NCBI GenBank assembly: GCA_003138795.1
Contig: PLHC01000041.1
Coordinates: 1-34,322, forward strand
Length of the DNA: 34,322 nt
Direction: 5' to 3'
Origin: Granulicella sp.
GTDB lineage: Bacteria; Acidobacteriota; Terriglobia; Terriglobales; Acidobacteriaceae
Shown: piece by piece, positions 26,357 through 34,322 of the stretch
How the letters are laid out: every line of letters starts with the position of its first letter
Position numbering within the stretch: position 1 is the stretch's first letter
Translations under genes and position numbers: made by a program
The notes under the pieces: model-generated
Database searches by the model: none
What the model was told of the DNA's origin: nothing
What the model saw: only the letters and a program-made list of their open reading frames with translations

Positions 26357-27802
26357 TTAGCGAACTTCAACGGCTGTGAGGGCTTGGGGGAGCTTCTCGT
26401 AGATGTTGCCGAAGCCTCCGTTGGAGAGGATGGCGACGACGTCTCCCGCCCGCATGCGCGGGGCGGCTTCGGTGACGATGGCGTCGGCGTCGGCGCAGAG
26501 GACGGCGGGGACGTTGCGGGCGATGAGGGCGTCGAGGACGTGCTGGGGGTCGAGGCGCTCGAGGGCTGAGATGGCCTCACTCTTGAAGACGGCGGCGAGG
26601 ACAACTTCGTCGGCGAGAGCGAGAGAGTCGACCAGTTCGCGCTCGAAGACGTTGCGGCGGAGGGTATTGGAGCGCGGCTCGAGGATGGCCCAGAGGCGGC
26701 GGTTGGGGTAGGCAGCGCGGAGGGCGCGGAGGGTCTCGCGGATGGCCGTGGGGTGGTGGGCGAAGTCGTCGATGATGGTGATGCCGGCGACCTCGGCGCG
26801 GACTTCGAGGCGGCGCTTGACGCTCTTGAAGGTGCTAAGGGCTTCGACGATGGCGTTGACGGGAACGCCCTGCCCGGCGGCGAGCGCGGCGGCGGCGGTT
26901 GCGTTGAGCGCGTTGTGCTCGCCGGCCATCGGGAGCGTGAGGCGGGCGAACTCTTCCCCACCGCGCAGAAGTATCCAGCTTGTTGCAGAGCCTTGCTGCT
27001 GCACGGCCGTCGCCTGCCAGTAGGAGTCCGGGGCGAAGCCGTAGCGCTCGACTTTGCAGAAGGCCTTGGCGCAGCACTCGGTTACGTTGGAGTTGCCATC
27101 GAAGGCGATGAGTCGGCCACGACGCGGAATGAGGTTCACCAGGCGTTTGAAGGCGGTCTTGACGGCGGGAAGGTCGGCGTAGATGTCGGCGTGGTCGAAC
27201 TCGACGTGGGTGAGGATGGCGGCGTCGGGAAAGTAGTGGAGGAACTTGGGACCCTTGTCGAAGAAGGCAGTGTCGTACTCGTCGCCTTCGAGGATGAAGA
27301 CGCGCGAGCCTTCGTGGACGCGGAAGCTGTTGCCGAAGTTCTCCGCGACGCCGCCGATGAGGAAGGAGGGCGTGAACTGCGGGTCTTGCCGGCCAGCGAC
27401 CTCGTAGATCCAGGCGAGCATGCTGGTGGTGGTGGTCTTGCCGTGGGTTCCGCAGATGATGAGGCGCTCGCGGCCGGTGAGGAATTCGTCGTGGATGAGC
27501 GCGGCCATGGAGGTCATGGGGATGCGCTCGGCGGGGAGGCGATCAAGGACGAATTCGAGCTCGGGGTTGCCGCGGGAGATGGCGTTGCCGACGACGACGA
27601 GGTCGGGGCACGGGTCGAGGTTGGCCTCGCTGAACGGCTCCATAATAGCGATGCCCTGTGCGCGGAGTTGGTCGCTCATGGGCGGGTAGGCAGCGGTGTC
27701 GGAGCCGGTGACGCGGTGGCCCTGCGCGCGCAACATTCCCGCGAGCGAGGCCATGGCCGTGCCGCAGATGCCGATCAGGTGGATGTGCTTCGGTTGTGTC
27801 AT
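26357..27802 (-). CDS. mpl: Mpl, UDP-MurNAc:tripeptide ligase (murein recycling)
   Basis: This ~481-residue Mur ligase-family enzyme has HIHLIGICGTAMASLAGML at the N-terminus, the ATP-binding IICGTHGKTTTTSML, and EGDEYDTAFFDKGPKFLHYF plus LTHVEFDHADIY, which are Mpl-type. IIDDFAHHPTAIRETL in the C-terminal half is typical of the family. Mpl attaches recycled L-Ala-gamma-D-Glu-meso-DAP to UDP-MurNAc. The ATG at 27802 fits the homology; an upstream GTG at 27859 would add 19 residues from a repeat-derived stretch. It is the last gene of a four-gene minus-strand set with LD-carboxypeptidase, a DapF homologue and MgtC. Confidence 0.93.
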   Translation of the reverse strand: MTQPKHIHLIGICGTAMASLAGMLRAQGHRVTGSDTAAYPPMSDQLRAQGIAIMEPFSEANLDPCPDLVVVGNAISRGNPELEFVLDRLPAERIPMTSMAALIHDEFLTGRERLIICGTHGKTTTTSMLAWIYEVAGRQDPQFTPSFLIGGVAENFGNSFRVHEGSRVFILEGDEYDTAFFDKGPKFLHYFPDAAILTHVEFDHADIYADLPAVKTAFKRLVNLIPRRGRLIAFDGNSNVTECCAKAFCKVERYGFAPDSYWQATAVQQQGSATSWILLRGGEEFARLTLPMAGEHNALNATAAAALAAGQGVPVNAIVEALSTFKSVKRRLEVRAEVAGITIIDDFAHHPTAIRETLRALRAAYPNRRLWAILEPRSNTLRRNVFERELVDSLALADEVVLAAVFKSEAISALERLDPQHVLDALIARNVPAVLCADADAIVTEAAPRMRAGDVVAILSNGGFGNIYEKLPQALTAVEVR

Positions 27803-27841
27803 TTCGGTAGAACGGTCGTTCACTTGGTTGGCTCTCTTCGT

Positions 27842-27888
27842 CTCACTCGCTTCGCTCACTTAATACTCACTGGCGTCGCTCGTTTAAT
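27842..27888. repeat. Imperfect 23-bp direct duplication
   Basis: Two 23-bp copies (27842-27864, 27866-27888) differ at four positions. They cover the LD-carboxypeptidase stop and the possible GTG of mpl. Confidence 0.6.
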
Positions 27889-28790
27889 GTGGCTTCCTTC
27901 ATTGTTACCCATGCGCCGAGCGGCACGGAGCGGTTGTGCTGCTGCATATGACCGGACTGCAGGCCGATGGCGATGGGTCCGGCGAAGTCGCGCAGGGCGT
28001 GGAGGCAGGCGGCCTCGAGCAAGGGCATCTCGGAGGGCTGGATGCTGGCGGTGGTGTCGCCGAGGACGACGCCGCGAACGTTCTGGAGGACGCCTGCGAA
28101 GCGCAGATGCTGGAGCATGCGGTCCCATTGGTAGGGCTTGGTGTTGATGTCTTCAAGGAAGAGGATGGTGGGCTCGTCTATTCGCAGGGCGAAAGGAGTA
28201 CCGAGGGCTGCGGTGAGGATGGAGAGGCAGCCGCCGAGGAGTCGCCCCTCGGCGTGGCCTGCCCGGAGGGTTCGGAGACCGTCCTCTGCGCCGACACTCC
28301 AGGGGGCTGCGGATTGCAGGGCGGCGCGCCAGGTTCGGTAGTCGACGCCGTCTAGGTTTGACCAGTCGGCTGCGACCATTGGAGCGTAGAAGGTTGGGAG
28401 GCGGCACTCGTTCCAGAGCCAGGCGTGCAGCGAGGTGTGATCGCTGTAGCCGACGAAGACCTTGGGGTTGGCGCGGATGAGGGTTGCGTCGAGGAGCGGG
28501 AGAAGCTCGGCCGAACCCCAGCCGCCGCGGGTGCAGAGAACGCCCTCGATGGTTGGGTCGGCAAAGGCTGCGTGGAGATCGGCGACGCGGTCGGCGGCGG
28601 TTCCGGCGTAGTAGAGCGGGCCGTGATCGAGCGCGTGGGGCATGATGATGGTGTCGTAGCCGAAGGCCTGCAGGCGCGCACGGCCTAGCTCGACCAGCTC
28701 CGGCTTTGCGGCTGAGGCTGGGGACACGATGGCGACGCGACTTCCCTGCCGCAGCTTTGGCCTGAGTAAGGGAGTGGGTGCTTCAGGCAA
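27867..28790 (-). CDS. LD-carboxypeptidase (peptidase S66)
   Basis: This 307-residue LdcA-like peptidase has the nucleophile motif LCTRGGWGSAELLPLLD (Ser), GYSDHTSLHAWL, the Glu-containing LFLEDINTKPYQWDRML and the His-containing QSGHMQQHNRSVPLG. The Ser-Glu-His triad is complete. Family enzymes remove the terminal D-Ala from murein tetrapeptides in the cytoplasm, giving the tripeptide that Mpl re-uses. It starts with a TTG that overlaps the dapF-like stop by 8 bp, so the two genes are coupled. The 3' end lies in a 23-bp duplication. Confidence 0.92.
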   Translation of the reverse strand: MPEAPTPLLRPKLRQGSRVAIVSPASAAKPELVELGRARLQAFGYDTIIMPHALDHGPLYYAGTAADRVADLHAAFADPTIEGVLCTRGGWGSAELLPLLDATLIRANPKVFVGYSDHTSLHAWLWNECRLPTFYAPMVAADWSNLDGVDYRTWRAALQSAAPWSVGAEDGLRTLRAGHAEGRLLGGCLSILTAALGTPFALRIDEPTILFLEDINTKPYQWDRMLQHLRFAGVLQNVRGVVLGDTTASIQPSEMPLLEAACLHALRDFAGPIAIGLQSGHMQQHNRSVPLGAWVTMKEATLNERRQ

Positions 28791-29619
28791 AATCCACCTC
28801 GCCGCTGCATATGATCTCTGCGGGGCCGGTCAGAAGCATCTCGCTGTCGTTGGTGGGCCAGACGACGCGCTGGGTGCCGCCTTGAGCGATGGCGGAGAGC
28901 TCGCGCGCGACGCCGTGAAGGACCATCGACGCAGCCGAGGAGGCGCAGGTGCCGGTGCCGCTGGAGGTGGTCGGGCCGCAGCCGCGCTCATAGATGCGGA
29001 AGGCGATCTGGTCGGGCGCGAGGATGCGGACGAACTCGACGTTGGTGCCGAAGGGAAAGGCCGGGTCGACGCTGATCTTTGCGCCCAGTGCCTGCCATGC
29101 GAGACCGTGGCTGCTGAAGTCTTCCTGCTCGGGGAAGAGGACGAAGTGCGGGTTGCCGACGTTGACTATTGCGCCGTCGATGGGGGCGTCGACGCCGGGG
29201 ATCTCGATGGTGCGGGGCAAGACGATGGGGATGCCCATGTCGCTTTCGAGCCAATAATCGACGTCATCACGACGGATCAGGCGACATGTGATGCTGCCGC
29301 CGTGCGTGCCCAGCACAACCTGTTGGAGGCCTTCGCTGGCGGCGAGCCAGGCGGCGACGCAGCGGGTGCCGTTGCCACTGAGTTCGGCTTCGCTGCCGTC
29401 GGCGTTGAAGAGGCGCAGGAAGAAGGAGCCGGCTGGTCCGTTCACAGTTTTACTGTCTTTTTTTCGGTCGAGGAACTCGATGCCGTCGGCGCCGATGCCG
29501 GTGTTTCTGCTGCAGAGTTTGCGCGCCATGGCGGCGTGCCTGCCGTGGGCGAGGCTCTCTTCGATGATTAGAAAATCGTTCCCGCACGCGTGTGCCTTCA
29601 CAAAGCCAATGCGGCTCAT
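28783..29619 (-). CDS. DapF-like epimerase with both catalytic Cys replaced by Ser
   Basis: This 278-residue protein is of the diaminopimelate epimerase fold: KAHACGNDFLIIEE, GIGADGIEFL, FNADGSEAELSGNGTRC and NVGNPHFVLF, ending ERGCGPTTSSGTGTCAS. In H. influenzae DapF the catalytic pair is Cys73 (in QCGNGARC) and Cys217 (in ACGxGAC). The aligned positions here are Ser81 and Ser220, while Cys87 and Cys225 next to them are kept. Classical two-base Cys epimerisation is thus not expected. The gene overlaps mgtC (ATGA) and the LD-carboxypeptidase gene, so it belongs to a murein-peptide unit. A changed substrate, altered chemistry or loss of activity are all open. The name dapF is family-level only. 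Confidence 0.85.
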   Translation of the reverse strand: MSRIGFVKAHACGNDFLIIEESLAHGRHAAMARKLCSRNTGIGADGIEFLDRKKDSKTVNGPAGSFFLRLFNADGSEAELSGNGTRCVAAWLAASEGLQQVVLGTHGGSITCRLIRRDDVDYWLESDMGIPIVLPRTIEIPGVDAPIDGAIVNVGNPHFVLFPEQEDFSSHGLAWQALGAKISVDPAFPFGTNVEFVRILAPDQIAFRIYERGCGPTTSSGTGTCASSAASMVLHGVARELSAIAQGGTQRVVWPTNDSEMLLTGPAEIICSGEVDFA

Positions 29620-30392
29620 TCTTCCTCCGTGTCGCGAAACATGACTACTTGATCGGTTGCGTCATTGGCGCGCAGCTCTTTGAGCAGGCTCGCATGTACT
29701 TTGCCAGTAGTGGTGACGAGGAACGAGACCCGCTCCATGCCAGCGAGGTTGTCGCGGTCCTGTATGGTGAGCCGCTGCCCGGCTGCATCGAGCGCCCTGA
29801 GAATGGCGAGCAGCATCCGGTGGCGTGCGGCGGCCACGTCACCGGCGAGGGCTTCTGCGCGGTCGGCACCGACGACATCACTGGACACCAATGCGCCTAC
29901 ATTCGCGCGCACTTCGTAGATCATGGGATAGCGCTTCCAGCCGAGGCGGCTTTCGAATGTACCGATGATTTGCAGTGCCACCAGGACTAGCAGGGTTGCG
30001 AGGGCGGCGACGATGTAGAGACCGGCACCGCACGTCATTCCGATGGCCGCCACCACAAAGACGGTGGCAGCGCTGGTGAGGCCGAGGACGCGACTCTTGG
30101 TGTGGAGGATCAGGCCTGCGCCGAGGAAGCCGATGCCCTGGACGATGTTGGCGGCGACCTGGCCCTTGTTGGGCGTCGAATCTCCTGCGAGCACGATGCT
30201 CATGATGGTGAAGAGTGCCGAGCCCATGCAGATGAGCATGTTGGTGCGGAGGCCGGAGTCTTTGTGGCGCCACTCGCGCTCGAGGCCGATTACGCCGCCG
30301 AGGCCGCAGGCCGCCAGCAGACGCTGGATCGACGAGCCGGAGAGGACCAACTGTTCGAACGACGAAAAATGAAAATGGCCGGAAACCACCAT
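29616..30392 (-). CDS. MgtC/SapB-family membrane protein
   Basis: This 258-residue protein has an N-terminal membrane domain with the MgtC signature CGLGGVIGLEREWRHKDSG, LRTNMLICMGSALFTIMS and VQGIGFLGAGLIL. A ~100-residue soluble ACT-like C-terminal domain follows (VRANVGALVSSDVV...). MgtC proteins help growth at low Mg2+ and affect ATP and cell-envelope homeostasis. It leads the operon; its stop codon overlaps the dapF-like start (ATGA), and its 3' end supplies the GGAGGA ribosome site. Confidence 0.9.
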   Translation of the reverse strand: MVVSGHFHFSSFEQLVLSGSSIQRLLAACGLGGVIGLEREWRHKDSGLRTNMLICMGSALFTIMSIVLAGDSTPNKGQVAANIVQGIGFLGAGLILHTKSRVLGLTSAATVFVVAAIGMTCGAGLYIVAALATLLVLVALQIIGTFESRLGWKRYPMIYEVRANVGALVSSDVVGADRAEALAGDVAAARHRMLLAILRALDAAGQRLTIQDRDNLAGMERVSFLVTTTGKVHASLLKELRANDATDQVVMFRDTEEE

Positions 30393-30492
30393 CGAGCCAG
30401 AATACTACTCTCGATGCAGGAGCGGCAGCGGCGTTGAGGCAGCGGCATCCGCGTGGATACGGATGGAGATCCGGTTTGGCTGTTTGGCGGGG

Positions 30493-32262
30493 CTATTTGG
30501 CGGGGGTGGGAGTCCAGAGCAGCGACTGATAGATCCTGGCGCAGGGCTGGCCGGTGGTGCAGATGACCTCGATCTCGCCCAGCCCGCTGGGGTGTTCGGC
30601 GACCGCCCTGGCGACCGGATCGCCAACGATTGCGATGACGTAGGCGGCCTGATGCGCGGGGTCATTGAGGGCTGCCTGCCAGGCCTGGTCGTCGTTCTCG
30701 CTGATCATGCTTTGCAGCGTGCGGCCTGCGATCTGGACCGCACCGACGTGGTTGGTTACGGACATCATGACGGGCACGTTCCGGGGCATCTCTTCGAGCG
30801 AGATCGCAAGCGCGTGCTCAAGCGAGATGCGGGTTGTGGAATTGACCATGCCCTCTTTGAGGACCGGAGGGATCAGATACATCATCGCAATGCAGTTGGC
30901 GACGCAGAGGACCATCGCGGCGGGCTGCCAGAGGCGCGCGCTGATGAGGGCCCAGCCGGAGGTCTTGCCCTGGAACCAGATCTCGAGGCGCTCGGCTGCC
31001 AGCGTGGGGTAGATAGCGAGCGCGGGGAGCAGCTCCATTCCATAGCGGGCGTTGTAATACGAGTGCGGCCAGAGCTGCGGGATGAAGATGGGGACGGAGC
31101 CGTAGGCGACGGAGTAGATGTAGAACGGGACCGGAATCCAGAGTAGAAGGGCGAAGGATTCGGCGCGTGCGCGGACGGCGGCGGTGGCCCGGCGCTTCCA
31201 CGAAAGCCACAGGCCGTATAAGGCTGCGGCAATGAGCGCGAAGCCCGTCTCCCAGGCGGCGGCATCAATCTGGGCGGTGCGGGTGTAGAAGAGCGCGGCC
31301 CAGCCCAGGTTGTGCCAGCCGCGATAGTGCTGGCCCGGAGGCGCGGTGCGGCGCTCGATCTGCTTGGCCGAGTAGTGGCCGCGCATGAAGTCCAGCCAGT
31401 CGCCTTCAAAGCGGTGGTTATACCAGAACCAGAGCAGCGGTCCGGCGACGCATATCGCGGTGAAGACGATGAGCCAGGGGCGCATGCGGCGGCGCAGCTC
31501 TGCGTCGCTCTTCCAGATGGCCCAGGCGAAGCAGGCCCAGATGATCGCGCCAACGATCCAGCCGTCGTAGCGGGTGAAGACCTGGCCGAGGATGAGCAGG
31601 CCGGCGAGCATCATGCGCGCCCGGGCGGTAACTGCATCGTTGGAGCGCAGGGCTGCGATGCCCTCCATCGTGGCGACGACGGACCAGATGAGGAGCGCGA
31701 GGAAGAGCGCTTCGGTCATTGCGGTGGTCGCAAGGAAGAGCAGGTTTGGGTTGAGGGCGTAGAACGCCGTGGCGACAAGCGCCCAGCGGAGACGCATCAT
31801 GCGCCGCGCGAGCCGCCAGACGCCGGCGACGCTGGCGGCGAAGCTGAGCATCGACATGGGCGCTGCGGCGAGGCCCGTCTGCCACATCTGCATGTTCATG
31901 ATGAACGGCAGCATGAGGATGTGCGGAAGGGGCAGCCAGACGCCGCCGAGTTGTGCGAGCCCCGGCCATTTGGCGTCGAGGATGCGGCGGGCGATGGCGA
32001 GATGCGCGACGGCGTCGCCGTAGAGCAGCATGTAGCCCTTGTGGTAGCAGACGTAGAGCGCGACGAATCCGAGCAGGATGCCCGCGACGAAGAGCGGATA
32101 GGTCTCGCCGGGAACGACTGGGCGCACGGCTTCGGGATCGCCGGGAACCCAGACGGGGGCTTGGCGGAAGGAGCCCTTGCGGCTGCTGACACGGCCAAGC
32201 TGTGGGGGGGCGCCGGGTTTGCCGGCTTTGCCGGCACGTCTCTCTGACAACGATCTCGCCAT
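30493..32262 (-). CDS. GT-C membrane glycosyltransferase (GT39/ArnT-like)
   Basis: This 589-residue polytopic protein has about ten TM segments. The family-typical first loop is LLYGDAVAHLAIARRI, with an acidic residue, then LGGVWLPLPHILMLPFIMN. The C-terminal region is a globular domain of roughly 100 residues. Such enzymes move sugars from lipid-linked donors to lipids or proteins on the outer face of the inner membrane. The N-terminal ~50 residues are basic and Pro-rich. It follows the kinase gene by 9 bp and is probably co-transcribed, but a link to nucleoside metabolism is not obvious. Confidence 0.8.
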   Translation of the reverse strand: MARSLSERRAGKAGKPGAPPQLGRVSSRKGSFRQAPVWVPGDPEAVRPVVPGETYPLFVAGILLGFVALYVCYHKGYMLLYGDAVAHLAIARRILDAKWPGLAQLGGVWLPLPHILMLPFIMNMQMWQTGLAAAPMSMLSFAASVAGVWRLARRMMRLRWALVATAFYALNPNLLFLATTAMTEALFLALLIWSVVATMEGIAALRSNDAVTARARMMLAGLLILGQVFTRYDGWIVGAIIWACFAWAIWKSDAELRRRMRPWLIVFTAICVAGPLLWFWYNHRFEGDWLDFMRGHYSAKQIERRTAPPGQHYRGWHNLGWAALFYTRTAQIDAAAWETGFALIAAALYGLWLSWKRRATAAVRARAESFALLLWIPVPFYIYSVAYGSVPIFIPQLWPHSYYNARYGMELLPALAIYPTLAAERLEIWFQGKTSGWALISARLWQPAAMVLCVANCIAMMYLIPPVLKEGMVNSTTRISLEHALAISLEEMPRNVPVMMSVTNHVGAVQIAGRTLQSMISENDDQAWQAALNDPAHQAAYVIAIVGDPVARAVAEHPSGLGEIEVICTTGQPCARIYQSLLWTPTPAK

Positions 32263-32271
32263 AGTGGACCT

Positions 32272-33198
32272 CTACAGGTGAGAGATCTCCTTGAGATGCT
32301 GGAAGCGTTCGTCGATCTCGGCACGGGTGGTGGACTGCAGGCGCTCGGTTCCGAAGCGCTCGACGGCAAAGGAGCCAAGAACGCTGCCGTAGAACATGGC
32401 CTTGCGGAGGACCTCGGGTGTGAGGGTTGGCTGCGAGGCAATGTAGCCGTAGAAGCCGCCGGCGAAGGAGTCGCCTGCGCCGGTGGGATCGACGACCTCG
32501 CCGAGCGGCAGGGTGGGCGCGCGGAAGGCCTTGCGTTTTGGACTGTCCGTGAAACTACGAGACGAGAGGTAGGCCGTGGAGCCGTACTCGCCGTGTTTTA
32601 CGACGAGGGATTTGGGGCCCAGGTCCATCACCTTCTCGGCGGCGCGGAGACCGTTGGATTCGCCGCTGAGCATGCGGACTTCAGCGTCGTTGATGAGCAG
32701 GACGTCGAGCTCACGGAGGACCTTGAGCAGGTTGTCGCGATGCGCTCCGATCCAGTAGTTCATGGTGTCGCCCGCGACCATCTTCACCTGAGGCATCTGG
32801 GCGCGGACGCGGGATTGCAGCACGGGATCGATGTTGGCGAGGAAGAGATACTCGGAATCGAGGTAGCTGGCAGGAATCTTGGGCTCAAACTCGGCGAAGA
32901 CGTTGAGGTCGGTGGCGAGGGTCTGGGCGGCGTTGAGGTCGTTGACGTAGCTGCCGGTCCAGTGAAAGCTCTTGCCCGGGGCGCGCTCGATGCCGGCGGT
33001 GTCGATGCCCTTGGAGGTGAGCACGGCCTCGTGCTCGGGCAGGAAGTCTTCGCCGACAACGCCGACGACGCGAACTTCGGTGAAGAAGCTGGCGGCGAGG
33101 GCGAAGTGCGTCGCCGCCCCGCCGAGCACGCGCTCGCGCTTGCCGCTGGGCGTCTCCAGGGAATCGAACGCTACCGAACCTACGACTAGAATTGCCAA
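32272..33198 (-). CDS. PfkB-family carbohydrate/nucleoside kinase
   Basis: This 308-residue ribokinase-fold enzyme has the N-terminal GGAATHFALAASF, the substrate-lid region DLNVFAEFEPKIP, and the PfkB signature 2 DPTGAGDSFAGGFYGYI with the catalytic Asp. The TTG start (MAILVVGSVAFD) has GAGGGA upstream. The next gene upstream is MTA phosphorylase, so an adenosine- or sugar-kinase role in nucleoside salvage is an inference. Substrate is not fixed by the sequence. Confidence 0.9.
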   Translation of the reverse strand: MAILVVGSVAFDSLETPSGKRERVLGGAATHFALAASFFTEVRVVGVVGEDFLPEHEAVLTSKGIDTAGIERAPGKSFHWTGSYVNDLNAAQTLATDLNVFAEFEPKIPASYLDSEYLFLANIDPVLQSRVRAQMPQVKMVAGDTMNYWIGAHRDNLLKVLRELDVLLINDAEVRMLSGESNGLRAAEKVMDLGPKSLVVKHGEYGSTAYLSSRSFTDSPKRKAFRAPTLPLGEVVDPTGAGDSFAGGFYGYIASQPTLTPEVLRKAMFYGSVLGSFAVERFGTERLQSTTRAEIDERFQHLKEISHL

Positions 33199-33269
33199 GC
33201 TCTTCCCTCTTTATCATTCGTTGTTGTGTTGTTGTGATGCGATGCAGGAGCGCGTGTGGGTTTCAGCGG

Positions 33270-34133
<864 letters not shown>

Positions 34134-34193
34134 ACCTGTCTCCTCGATACGAGCTGTGCGCGTGAGTGCGCCTTGAGCAGTATATCGTCCGCG

Positions 34194-34322
34194 CTACAGC
34201 CCGAGGTCCTTGCAGATCGCATCCACCCTGGACTTGACCTCTTTGGGCATGGTGAGCATCTGGGGCCACTGGCGGGTGAAGCCTTCGGCGGCCCACTTGC
34301 GCGTGGCGTCGATGCCCATCTT
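34194..34322 (-). CDS. UbiD-family decarboxylase, 3' end only
   Basis: Forty-two residues remain before the window edge: KMGIDATRKWAAEGFTRQWP then a tail ending ICKDLGL. GIDATRK...E.(Y/F)TR.WP is the UbiD C-terminal pattern. UbiD enzymes are prenylated-FMN decarboxylases, for example of 3-octaprenyl-4-hydroxybenzoate. It lies 60 bp upstream of mtnP on the same strand. Confidence 0.8.
   Translation of the reverse strand, partial: KMGIDATRKWAAEGFTRQWPQMLTMPKEVKSRVDAICKDLGL

Noticed and set aside
26753-28147. 464-codon plus-strand frame opposite mpl and LD-carboxypeptidase
   Set aside because: Antisense shadow of strongly supported genes.

Overview
The window looks like a chromosomal segment of an acidobacterium of the Terriglobia/Acidobacteriaceae type (Granulicella, Edaphobacter or Terriglobus-like). 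This is an inference from the high-GC coding style, the FG-GAP/VCBS protein with Ig-like domains and a distinctive C-terminal hydrophobic tail, the many TTG starts and the mix of neighbours. No rRNA, tRNA or CRISPR array was seen.

Left part (1-12.7 kb) looks accessory. A large FG-GAP/VCBS gene (320-3185, minus) has lost its 5' end exactly where a minus-strand efflux operon begins: small membrane protein, HlyD-type adaptor, RND permease, TolC-type outer membrane factor and a tandem universal stress protein (10385 down to 3186). Upstream of that operon lies a graveyard: a decayed RES-domain toxin, a decayed tyrosine recombinase, a short secreted peptide gene and a truncated, frameshifted hypothetical gene. 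Together these suggest the remains of an integrated island.

Middle part (12.7-22.3 kb). Two paralogous glycosyltransferases flank thiS; one carries a +1 frameshift, the other an amber codon at position 5. Then come thiD, a secreted RlpA-like protein, a DDAH/amidinotransferase-fold protein whose expected catalytic Cys is Ser, a zinc-ribbon mini-protein, a CPBP-family membrane protein with eroded motifs, accA, a DoxX-type protein, and a PilZ ORF fused to a second protein tail through a ~120-bp IS66-transposase scar.

Right part (22.3-34.3 kb) is mostly intact housekeeping on the minus strand: dnaE; a coupled operon mgtC - dapF-like - LD-carboxypeptidase - mpl, which reads as a murein-peptide recycling unit; a GT-C/GT39-like membrane glycosyltransferase after a PfkB sugar/nucleoside kinase and MTA phosphorylase; and the 3' end of a UbiD-family decarboxylase. 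The most interesting single observation is that the DapF-like enzyme has Ser at both positions of the catalytic Cys pair while sitting between Mpl/LdcA and MgtC. A frameshifted small gene (25948-26342) lies between dnaE and mpl.
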